From assembly GCA_036510735.1 (NCBI GenBank), contig DATCDK010000193.1, positions 1-7,210 of the forward strand: 7,210 nucleotides of DNA, given 5' to 3'. The notes beneath the pieces are model-generated. The model had not been told where the DNA came from. It saw only the letters and a list, made by a program, of their open reading frames with translations, and ran no database searches. The DNA is from PALSA-607 sp036510735 (GTDB taxonomy: Bacteria; Actinomycetota; Actinomycetes; Acidothermales; Acidothermaceae). Positions 1 to 4,855 of this stretch are shown here, one piece after another (position 1 is the stretch's first letter; each line of letters starts with the position of its first letter). A program made the translations under genes and the position numbers.

Positions 1-257
1 GCCTGCACGAGATACGACAGCCGGCGGTGCGGCTGAACGCAGACGACGCGACCCGTGAGGGCGCTATCCCCTACCGATTGAAACTCGATGGGTGCGTCGA
101 TCTCCCAGGTCGAGCTCGCCGACAATCCGTACATGAAGGCACCCGTGTGGCGGGCATCGGTCAAAGCCGCCCAGACGCGGGCCGGGTCGGCGGCGACGAA
201 ACACGCGAACGCCCGGGGCATCGGCGACGAAGCCCGCACACCCTCGATGGCGCTCAT
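1..257 (-). CDS. SRPBCC / AHSA1-like domain protein, 5' part (3' end outside window)
   Basis: An open frame on the minus strand starts at ATG 257-255 and runs without a stop off the left edge, giving 85 whole codons. The visible protein contains ADPARVWAALTD near residues 23-34, then a W-E-I strand and a stretch ending PHRRLSYLVQ. This is the usual opening of SRPBCC folds of the AHSA1 (Aha1/START-like) family: first strand, then the P-x-x-V-W-x-A-L-T-D helix, then beta strands. Such proteins have a hydrophobic pocket and mostly unknown ligands; they are cytosolic. A GAGG Shine-Dalgarno lies 9 nt before the ATG. The gene is 90 nt downstream of the GNAT gene on the same strand and may have its own promoter (310-338). 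The last half of the domain is not visible, so the subfamily cannot be set. Fold assignment is from pattern recognition, not a search. Confidence 0.72.
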   Translation of the reverse strand, partial: MSAIEGVRASSPMPRAFACFVAADPARVWAALTDARHTGAFMYGLSASSTWEIDAPIEFQSVGDSALTGRVVCVQPHRRLSYLVQ

Positions 258-309
258 GTCACCAACCCTCAACGCTGGCGTAGCACTGGGACTACCGGCG
301 ATTTCGCAG

Positions 310-338
310 AGGGTACCTGCAGTCAGCGCCGCTGTCGA
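310..338 (-). promoter_or_regulatory. Possible sigma-70-type promoter of the SRPBCC gene
   Basis: On the minus strand, TCGACA (333-338) and TACCCT (310-315) are separated by exactly 17 nt. They match TTGACA (5 of 6) and the actinobacterial TAnnnT -10. A start site near 303 would give a leader of about 45 nt. The pair lies wholly in the 90-nt gap between the two genes. Prediction from motifs only. Confidence 0.35.
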
Positions 339-347
339 TGATCAAGG

Positions 348-812
348 TCAGCGCTTCAAGTCCTTGGCCAGATGCCGGGCGAGCGGCGCGCCGGCGTAAT
401 GCCCGAACGGTTCGCCATCGACGTAGCCGGCGCTCGCGTACAGCGCCAATGCCTCGGGCTGGTGGAGCCCAGTTTCGAGCCGTAGCCGCGTCGCACCGAG
501 TTGGCGCGTTTCGTATTCCAGGTGTTCGAGCAATGCCCGTGCAATACCTCGGCGACGGGCAGCTGGGGCGACGTACATGCGCTTGAGCTCTCCGACGTCA
601 GGCTCGACGAGCCGCACGCCACCGCACGCGACCGGCTGACCGGCGTCCCGCCCGATCACAAAAACGCCTTGCGGCGGTGTGAATTCGGCGACCGCGAGCT
701 CGGTGACGTCACGACCGCCGTAACGCAGGACGTATTCCTGTTGCACGGCCTCGATGAGCTCGAGTGACTCCGGTGCATCGAGCGCTGCCGCCCTGAACTC
801 GATGTCTGTCAC
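348..812 (-). CDS. GNAT-family N-acetyltransferase
   Basis: A single-domain Gcn5-related acetyltransferase of about 154 residues, predicted to move an acetyl group from acetyl-CoA to an unknown amine in the cytosol. The hallmark is motif A, ELKRMYVAPAARRRGIARALL, here broken as ELKRMYVAP then RRRGIARALL. R-x-x-G-x-A forms the pyrophosphate-binding loop of acetyl-CoA, near residues 86-91 of the 154-residue form. Motif B follows as ALALYASAGY near residues 121-130. Two GTG starts are possible, at 821 and at 812. I chose 812: it gives a 4-nt GTGA overlap with the thiD stop, has GGTGG 5 nt upstream, and begins MTDIEF; the 821 start adds only three residues. The overlap implies coupled translation with thiD, so it belongs to the eamA-thiD operon, but nothing in the protein shows a thiamine role. 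The family is certain, the substrate unknown. Confidence 0.9.
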   Translation of the reverse strand: MTDIEFRAAALDAPESLELIEAVQQEYVLRYGGRDVTELAVAEFTPPQGVFVIGRDAGQPVACGGVRLVEPDVGELKRMYVAPAARRRGIARALLEHLEYETRQLGATRLRLETGLHQPEALALYASAGYVDGEPFGHYAGAPLARHLAKDLKR

Positions 813-1597
813 GAACGCCACCGCCAGCCGTGATCGACCGGACCGATGCCGCGACCGAGCGCGAATCCGGCGGCGATCGCACCGGTGACGTAGTCCTTCG
901 CAAGCTGCACGGCGTCAGGAACCTCGTGGCCCAGCGCGAGAAACGACGCGATCGCGCTCGCCAATGTGCAGCCGGTGCCGTGCGTATGCCGGTTGTCGAG
1001 TCGGGGTGCGCGATAGAGGTATTGCGTCGTCCCGTCGAACAGCAGATCAGTGGCATCTCCGTCGAGATGGCCGCCCTTGACCAGCACCCACCGCGGCCCG
1101 AGCGCATGCACCGCTTCAGCGGCTTCGCGAAGCCCCGCCTCGTCGTCCACCTTGATGCCGGTCAACTGCGCAACCTCGTACAGGTTCGGCGTCACCACCG
1201 TTGCGACCGGCAGGAGTTCGGCCTTGATCGCACCGACCGCATCGGGTGCCAGCAGCGAATCGCCGTGCTTGGAAACGCCGACTGGATCGACGACAACGGG
1301 GACGTCGAGGCCGCCAAGAACCGTAGAGACAAGCGAAACCAGCCCGGACGACGCGAGCATCCCTGTCTTGACCGCGTCGACGCCGATGTCGCTAAGCACC
1401 GAATCGAGCTGCGCCTGAACAGCGTCCGGTGGCAGCTCCCAGTAACCCTGGACGCCGAGCGAATTCTGCGCGGTCACAGCGGTCACCACGCTCATGCCAT
1501 GTACGCCGCACGCCAGCATCGTCTTCAGATCGGCTTGAATGCCTGCCCCGCCGCCGGAATCGGAGCCCGCGACGGTCAGTACGCGTGGCAAGGTCAT
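809..1597 (-). CDS. thiD: Hydroxymethylpyrimidine / phosphomethylpyrimidine kinase
   Basis: ThiD (262 residues, close to the roughly 266 of E. coli) phosphorylates HMP and then HMP-P with ATP to HMP-PP, the pyrimidine half of thiamine, in the cytosol. It is a ribokinase-fold protein. Visible motifs are the N-terminal AGSDSGGGAGIQADLKT (10-26), which binds the pyrimidine and phosphate; KTGML (77-81); DPVGVSKHGD (104-113); TPNLYE (136-141); VLVKGGHL (171-178); and HTHGTGCTLASAIAS (204-218), whose GTGC forms the anion hole with the catalytic Cys. It ends GPVDHGWRW, a tail I recall from actinobacterial ThiD. The frame stays open upstream to 1708, but the ATG at 1597 is the start: it lies just before the conserved core, and GGGAG lies 9 nt upstream. 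It begins 16 nt after the eamA stop and overlaps the GNAT start by 4 nt, so the three are probably one operon. No TPP riboswitch is seen ahead of it. Confidence 0.97.
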   Translation of the reverse strand: MTLPRVLTVAGSDSGGGAGIQADLKTMLACGVHGMSVVTAVTAQNSLGVQGYWELPPDAVQAQLDSVLSDIGVDAVKTGMLASSGLVSLVSTVLGGLDVPVVVDPVGVSKHGDSLLAPDAVGAIKAELLPVATVVTPNLYEVAQLTGIKVDDEAGLREAAEAVHALGPRWVLVKGGHLDGDATDLLFDGTTQYLYRAPRLDNRHTHGTGCTLASAIASFLALGHEVPDAVQLAKDYVTGAIAAGFALGRGIGPVDHGWRWRS

Positions 1598-1613
1598 GTG
1601 CTCATTCTCCCAG

Positions 1614-2546
1614 CTACTCGGCTGGCATCGAGCGCGTGCCGGATCTGATGACCAGCGCGAGGCCGCCCAGCAGCAGCAGTGCGGCCGGGATCTGCTCGAG
1701 CCGAACATGCTGATGCAAGAAGAGTGCAGCGATCAGTGTCGCGCCCGGCACTTCGAACAAGATCGACAGACTGACGATCGTCGCGCTCGTCGTCTTCAGC
1801 ACCCGATTGAAAACCGAGTGACCGAGCAACTGGGCACCGGCAGTCAGCGCGACGATGCGGGCCCAATCGGCACCGCTGTATCCGTGCAGGCTCTGCCGTC
1901 CGATGATGCAGACGACGAGAAGCAACACCGCGGTCACCGAATAGCAGAGCGACGTGTAGCTCGTGGTCGACACGGTTCGGCGGACCGCTGCGCCTGCGGT
2001 CACGTAGCCCGCGGCAAACATGCCGCCGATCAGCGCCAGCAGGTCGCCGGTCAATGCGCGCCCCGACACTCGAACGTCGAGCCCGGTCAGCAGGGCAACC
2101 GCGAGCACGGCGATGACGATCCCTGCCCATGCCGAGCGGCGGATCACCGCGCCTTGAGTGCGGGCAAGAAGGGCCGCCCAAACGGGCTGGGAGGCGACGA
2201 GCGCGGTCGACGACGCCACCGATGTGTAGCGGAGACTGGGAATCCAGGTGGCGAAGTGCGCGGCAAGGAGCGTCCCCGCAATCAGAATCAGCCGCCATTC
2301 GCGGCGGGTCAGCCCTCGCAGCTCCGACCGGTTCCGGGTGAGGGCAACGGAGAGCATCGCGACCGCACCCAGACCGTTGCGCCAAAACGCGAGCGCAAGG
2401 GCGGGCGCGGCCGTGGCCACGATCAAGGGTCCGGACGTCGACACCGCGGTCACGGCGATCGCGATGAGCGTCAGGTCGGTCCTCGACGGCAACGCCAATT
2501 CGTGCGCCGGCCCGGGTGTCGCCTCGCCGTCGTGCATTCCGATCAT
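1614..2546 (-). CDS. EamA-family (drug/metabolite transporter superfamily) permease
   Basis: A 310-residue polytopic membrane protein with two tandem EamA halves and about ten transmembrane helices (roughly 25-47, 50-70, 84-103, 108-128, 140-156, 167-188, 196-216, 230-249, 256-277 and 286-302). Typical DMT sequences are APALALAFWRNGLGA (47-61), SVASSTALVASQPVWAALLA (109-128) ending the first half, and GAQLLGHSVFNRVL (237-250) with SLSILFEVPGATLIAALFL (259-277) in the second. Such proteins move small metabolites across the cytoplasmic membrane; the substrate cannot be read from sequence. Its place 16 nt ahead of thiD and after thiL hints at a thiamine-related compound, which is inference only. 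The start is uncertain: ATGs at 2579, 2546 and 2537 are in frame. I chose 2546 because 2579 lies inside the proposed -10 element and because 310 residues suits the family; the Shine-Dalgarno (AGTGG) is weak. Confidence 0.9.
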   Translation of the reverse strand: MIGMHDGEATPGPAHELALPSRTDLTLIAIAVTAVSTSGPLIVATAAPALALAFWRNGLGAVAMLSVALTRNRSELRGLTRREWRLILIAGTLLAAHFATWIPSLRYTSVASSTALVASQPVWAALLARTQGAVIRRSAWAGIVIAVLAVALLTGLDVRVSGRALTGDLLALIGGMFAAGYVTAGAAVRRTVSTTSYTSLCYSVTAVLLLVVCIIGRQSLHGYSGADWARIVALTAGAQLLGHSVFNRVLKTTSATIVSLSILFEVPGATLIAALFLHQHVRLEQIPAALLLLGGLALVIRSGTRSMPAE

Positions 2547-2553
2547 GATGCCA

Positions 2554-2582
2554 CTGAATGTGCCGCTTTCTGGGACCATACT
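2554..2582 (+). promoter_or_regulatory. Promoter of the + strand microprotein, predicted leaderless
   Basis: CATACT (2577-2582) is a good -10 hexamer, and CTGAAT (2554-2559) is a weak -35 sharing the central TGA, at a 17-nt spacing. The ATG at 2589 lies six bases after the -10, exactly where transcription would start, and no Shine-Dalgarno precedes it. This is the layout of leaderless mRNAs, which are common in actinobacteria. Motif-based. Confidence 0.45.
2575..2580 (-). promoter_or_regulatory. Possible -10 element of the eamA-thiD-GNAT operon
   Basis: Read on the minus strand, 2575-2580 is TATGGT, matching TAnnnT and 4 of 6 bases of TATAAT. It overlaps the + strand -10 (CATACT), so the two genes may fire from one bidirectional promoter. 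A start near 2568 would leave a leader of about 22 nt before the ATG at 2546. I see no -35 with good match, so this is weak. Confidence 0.3.
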
Positions 2583-2588
2583 GTCCCC

Positions 2589-2753
2589 ATGGCACCCGAG
2601 GCTCCGGAGTCGACGGACGGACCCGACACGCGCGCTGTGTTCCGCCCCGACTGGAGTCGTCCGGCCGTTCGCCGGGCGAGCATCGGACTCGTCTTCGTCG
2701 TGTGCGTGTTCGTTGTGGTTCCGATTGTCGCGATGCTCACCGCAGCGGGCTGA
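2589..2753 (+). CDS. Small single-pass membrane protein (54 residues), unknown function
   Basis: I do not recognise this family. The protein has an acidic, Pro-rich N-terminus (residues 1-20), then a basic stretch around WSRPAVRRAS (22-31), then one hydrophobic helix from about 32 to 53 that reaches almost to the C-terminus. The arginines before the helix suggest an N-in, C-out orientation. Reasons to think it real: it fills the only gap between the transporter and thiL; 42 of its 54 codons end in G or C by my count, as in neighbouring genes; it ends 2 nt before the thiL stop on the other strand; and a leaderless promoter fits its ATG. The frame stays open far upstream, but that part is antisense to eamA and Arg/Gln-rich, so it is not protein. 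There is no Shine-Dalgarno, which is the main weakness. Confidence 0.6.
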   Translation: MAPEAPESTDGPDTRAVFRPDWSRPAVRRASIGLVFVVCVFVVVPIVAMLTAAG

Positions 2754-2762
2754 CGCTAGCGG
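2740..2762. terminator. Hairpin at the convergent microprotein/thiL junction
   Basis: CCGCAGCG (2740-2747) can pair with CGCT-A-GCGG (2754-2762): eight base pairs with one bulged A at 2758 and a six-base loop. The loop is the TGA of the microprotein, and the right arm holds the thiL stop (2756-2758). There is no T-run on either side, so it would be an atypical, bidirectional terminator or an mRNA 3'-end structure. Folding done by eye. Confidence 0.35.
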
Positions 2763-3700
2763 AAGTGGTCGAAACCGCCTGCGGCGTAAGGCAATCCGTC
2801 GACTGTGACTGCGCTCTCGCCGCTGCTGTCGAGCACGGCACCGATGATCTGCCATCCCGAGGGAATCTCTGATTCGGGCCCAAACGTCGCCACCAGAGCG
2901 TGGTCTTCGCCGCCACGCAGGATCCAGGTCAGCGGGTCGACGCTCAGCGCCGACGCCACCTGGCTCAAAGCGTCAGGGATCGCGAACGCAGTCGACTGCA
3001 GGTCGATGCGCACGCCGCTCGCGGTCGCGACGTGCCCAAGGTCAGCGACCAGGCCGTCACTCACATCGATCATCGACGTGGCTCCGGCCTTCGCCGCCTC
3101 GGGACCGGCTTGATACGGCGGTTGCGGACGCCGATGGGCGTCGACCACCAGCCGCGGCGACCGGAATCCCCTGCTCAGGGTGGCGAGACCCGCCGCCGCC
3201 CAGCCCAGCCGCCCGGCGAGTGCAACAACATCGCCCGGCCGCGCGCCGGCCCTCGTGACCGGCGTCCGTCCCTCGAGATCACCGAGCGCGGTAACCGCGA
3301 TCACCAGGACATCGCTGCGCACGACGTCTCCACCGACAACGCCCGCTCCGACCAGGTCGCACTCGTCTCGCAGTCCGTCAGCGAAACGCTCGGCCCAGAA
3401 CGCCGCGAGGTCAGCGGGGGCAGCGAGCCCGACGAGTAGCGAGGTCGTGACCGCACCCATAGCGGCGATGTCGGCCAGGTTCTGCGCGGCCGCCTTTCGA
3501 CCGATGTCGTACGGCGTCGACCAGTCGCGACGAAAGTGCCGACCGTCGACGAGCAGGTCCGTCGTCGCCACCACCCGCCCGTCGGGGGCGGTGACGACCG
3601 CCGCATCGTCGCCAGGCCCGATCAGGGTGTGCTGCCCAGTGGGTAGGCGTGCGGTGACCCGATCGATCAGGCCGAACTCCCCAAGGTCACCGATACTGAT
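2756..3700 (-). CDS. thiL: Thiamine-monophosphate kinase (start codon unresolved)
   Basis: ThiL phosphorylates thiamine monophosphate with ATP to thiamine diphosphate, the active cofactor, in the cytosol. It is a PurM/SelD-like fold, and the 314 residues counted from 3700 match the family. Visible motifs: SIGDLGEFGLIDRV (2-15), the actinobacterial N-terminus; GPGDDAAV (28-35), metal and phosphate binding; TTDLLVDGRHF (46-56); QNLADIAAMGA (73-83); GAGVVGGDVV (118-127); MIDVSDGLVADLG (210-222); GGEDHALV (263-270). The first ATG/GTG/TTG in frame is GTG at 3574, which would delete GPGDDAAV and cannot be right. The frame is closed by TGA at 3704-3706, and only ATC (3700, 3694) or CTG (3670) lie between. 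ATC 3700 has GGGGAG at a 6-nt spacing, so I place the start there provisionally. A one-base indel joining it to GTG 3707 is equally possible. Divergent from the Lrp-like gene. Confidence 0.93.
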   Translation of the reverse strand: MSIGDLGEFGLIDRVTARLPTGQHTLIGPGDDAAVVTAPDGRVVATTDLLVDGRHFRRDWSTPYDIGRKAAAQNLADIAAMGAVTTSLLVGLAAPADLAAFWAERFADGLRDECDLVGAGVVGGDVVRSDVLVIAVTALGDLEGRTPVTRAGARPGDVVALAGRLGWAAAGLATLSRGFRSPRLVVDAHRRPQPPYQAGPEAAKAGATSMIDVSDGLVADLGHVATASGVRIDLQSTAFAIPDALSQVASALSVDPLTWILRGGEDHALVATFGPESEIPSGWQIIGAVLDSSGESAVTVDGLPYAAGGFDHFR

Positions 3701-3706
3701 CTCTCA

Positions 3707-3712
3707 CTCCCC
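3707..3712 (-). promoter_or_regulatory. Shine-Dalgarno of thiL (GGGGAG)
   Basis: GGGGAG on the minus strand ends 6 nt before ATC 3700, the best spacing for any candidate start. It directly abuts the out-of-frame GTG at 3707-3705 (the last G is shared), which is too close to serve that codon. It therefore supports initiation around 3700. Confidence 0.5.
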
Positions 3713-3721
3713 GCGTTCAGT

Positions 3722-3730
3722 TGCTACGGT
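3722..3730 (+). promoter_or_regulatory. Possible extended -10 promoter of the Lrp-like gene
   Basis: TGC-TACGGT is an extended -10 (TGn) followed by TAnnnT at 3725-3730. The -35 region (about 3702-3707) has no clear match, as is common for extended -10 promoters. Transcription would start near 3737, leaving a leader of about 97 nt. It lies in the divergent gap shared with thiL. Confidence 0.3.
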
Positions 3731-3833
3731 GTGACCGACATTGTTGGACATCCTTGTATCGGGCCGGGCGAACCTCTCACCCAGCCCGGTCGACCGTCTG
3801 GCAGACCGGCAACGATCTCGAAGGGTTGCGCGC

Positions 3834-4070
3834 ATGGTGGTGCAGGCCTACATCCTCATCCAGACCGAGGTCGGCAAGGCAGCCTCGGTGGCTCGTGAAA
3901 TCTCCGGTATGAAGGGTGTCACGCTCGCCGAAGATGTCACCGGGCCCTACGACGTCATTGTGCGCGCCGAGGCGCGCAACATCGACGAGATGGGCCGCAT
4001 GGTGGTCGCGCAGGTCCAAAGCGTCGACGGAATCACCCGCACGCTGACCTGCCCGGTCGTCCACCTCTAG
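3834..4070 (+). CDS. Stand-alone Lrp/AsnC ligand-binding (RAM) domain protein
   Basis: A 78-residue protein made only of the RAM (regulation of amino-acid metabolism) domain of Lrp/AsnC regulators, a beta-alpha-beta-beta-alpha-beta ACT-like fold that forms dimers and octamers and binds small ligands between subunits. Recognisable segments are VQAYILIQTEVGKAASVARE (3-22), GVTLAEDVTGPYDVIV (29-44), the stretch around NIDEMGRMVV (50-59), and the end GITRTLTCPVVHL (66-78). Full Lrp proteins are about 150 residues with an N-terminal helix-turn-helix; none is encoded upstream here, so this cannot bind DNA by that route. The start at 3834 rather than 3741 is chosen because AAGGG lies 8 nt upstream and the homologous sequence begins at M-V-V-Q-A-Y. 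Single-domain proteins of this type next to thiL are common in actinobacteria. It is convergent with the membrane protein gene, with 13 nt between them. The ligand is unknown. Confidence 0.92.
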   Translation: MVVQAYILIQTEVGKAASVAREISGMKGVTLAEDVTGPYDVIVRAEARNIDEMGRMVVAQVQSVDGITRTLTCPVVHL

Positions 4071-4081
4071 TCCTGGACGGC
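4056..4081. terminator. Hairpin at the convergent Lrp-like/membrane-protein junction
   Basis: GTCGTCCA (4056-4063) can pair with TGGACGGC (4074-4081): eight pairs including one G-T wobble, with a ten-base loop holding the TAG stop of the Lrp-like gene. No T-run follows. As at 2740-2762, it would be a U-less, possibly bidirectional terminator. Folding by eye. Confidence 0.33.
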
Positions 4082-4083
4082 GG

Positions 4084-4845
4084 TCAGCTGAGGTTGGCGC
4101 GCAACCTCGCCTGCTCGAGCGCATCGGCGTCGTCTTGCACCGACATGGTGTGACCAACACCGAGGAGGACACCGTGCGAGCCCTCCCACGCGCAGAACGG
4201 CACCGACTGTCCCTGCGCCACGATCGTCGCGCAGCGCCAGGTCGTGACGCCTGACGTCACCGTCTGCGGGGTCACCGTAATGCCGGCGACCGTGCCCGCG
4301 GCGCCCATCGCCCCCACCAGTTGATTGAAGTCAGGCGCGTTCGACGATGCGCGCGCCGCGATCACGACAAGACCAGGCTCGCTCGCATCGCTGGCGCCGT
4401 AGATACCGACCGAAACATCGTGCAATCCCTCGTGGCTCAGGCTTTTCTTTGCGAGGTCAAGGTCGTGCCCCTGCCCGGCGGGGATCGCCAGTTCCGGCAT
4501 CCCGGCGAGCGACGACGGTAGGGCCACCGGGTGCGGTAGGCGCACCACGTAGAACCCGACCGCCGTGACGGCGATGACGACTACGGCGATCACGGCATAC
4601 CAGAGGCGCGACCTGCGCCCGCTGGTGGCATCCGCCGACGTGGCGAACGGCGACGACAGGTCCACCGACGACACGGGGTAGCCTCCGGCGCTTGGAAGGC
4701 CCCAGCGATCGACGGTCGGCGCACTCACCGGTGTCGCACCGGGTGCGCCGAAGGCACTGGGCGCGCCGAAGGCACTGGGCGCACTGGGCGCACCGGGCGC
4801 ACCCGACGTATTGGGCGCACCGTAAAAGTCGAACCCGCTGGACAT
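4084..4845 (-). CDS. Single-pass membrane protein with Gly-Ala-Pro repeat N-terminus, unknown family
   Basis: I do not recognise the family. The 253-residue protein has three parts: a low-complexity cytoplasmic region (1-75) rich in G, A, P and S with GAPSAFGAP-type repeats; one transmembrane helix (about 81-101, LWYAVIAVVVIAVTAVGFYV) preceded by GRRSR; and an outer domain (about 105-253). By the positive-inside rule the C-terminal domain is extracytoplasmic. That domain has two cysteines, in WRCATIV (203-209) and PFCAWEG (216-222), likely a disulfide; the C-A-W-x-x-x-x-G pattern resembles exported actinobacterial proteins of unknown function. The start at 4845 is fixed by GGAGG with 5-nt spacing; the open frame continues to 4908 without a better start. 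It lies 91 nt after ddl, where relatives carry a DUF3515 gene, but I see no convincing DUF3515 resemblance. A role at the cell envelope is inference from position and topology. Confidence 0.82.
   Translation of the reverse strand: MSSGFDFYGAPNTSGAPGAPSAPSAFGAPSAFGAPGATPVSAPTVDRWGLPSAGGYPVSSVDLSSPFATSADATSGRRSRLWYAVIAVVVIAVTAVGFYVVRLPHPVALPSSLAGMPELAIPAGQGHDLDLAKKSLSHEGLHDVSVGIYGASDASEPGLVVIAARASSNAPDFNQLVGAMGAAGTVAGITVTPQTVTSGVTTWRCATIVAQGQSVPFCAWEGSHGVLLGVGHTMSVQDDADALEQARLRANLS
4736..4822 (-). repeat. 9-bp periodic tandem repeat coding the Gly-Ala-Pro linker
   Basis: On the + strand, an 18-bp unit (GCGCCGAAGGCACTGGGC) occurs twice with no mismatch (4745-4762 and 4763-4780). It is flanked by 9-bp half-units GCACCGGGT (4736-4744), GCACTGGGC (4781), GCACCGGGC (4790), then diverged copies to 4822. 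All keep the reading frame and code for G-A-P / S-A-F type triplets in the N-terminus of the membrane protein. Such arrays change length by slippage in steps of three residues. Confidence 0.8.
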
Positions 4846-4850
4846 CGATG

Positions 4851-4855
4851 CCTCC
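4851..4855 (-). promoter_or_regulatory. Shine-Dalgarno deciding the membrane-protein start
   Basis: GGAGG on the minus strand ends 5 nt before the ATG at 4845-4843. It is the strongest ribosome binding site in the window and rules out the longer frame that opens at 4908. Confidence 0.7.

Larger units (their letters stand above)
3704..3751 (-). other. Possible 15-codon upstream ORF ahead of thiL
   Basis: ATG at 3751-3749 opens a 15-residue frame (MSNNVGHTVATERGE) that ends at TGA 3706-3704. It is in the same frame as thiL and stops two codons before the candidate ATC start. The Shine-Dalgarno-like AAGG abuts the ATG with no spacer, so translation would be poor. It may be chance, or a leader ORF allowing reinitiation at thiL. 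Confidence 0.18.

Noticed and set aside
27..399. Two overlapping + strand frames of about 100 residues at the left edge
   Set aside because: They oppose the SRPBCC gene, whose minus-strand translation has a clear family pattern and a ribosome binding site.
1260..1290. DPVGVSKHG in ThiD instead of the DPVMV form known from E. coli
   Set aside because: As far as I recall, this variant is usual in actinobacterial ThiD, and the other catalytic motifs are intact, so I do not count it as an anomaly.
830..1648. 272-residue open frame on the + strand
   Set aside because: Antisense to thiD, with no recognisable domain.
1539..2753. 404-residue open frame on the + strand
   Set aside because: It is antisense to eamA and the thiD start, and is rich in Arg, Gln, His and Gly as shadow frames of GC-rich genes are. 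Only its last 54 codons (from 2589), beyond eamA, look like protein.
2756..3574. thiL starting at GTG 3574
   Set aside because: This form lacks the conserved GEFGLIDR and GPGDDAAV segments, which are present and in frame just upstream.
3701..3833. TPP riboswitch upstream of thiL or the Lrp-like gene
   Set aside because: Neither the CTGAGA core nor the GAACCTGA-like segment of the TPP aptamer was found on either strand here or before thiD.
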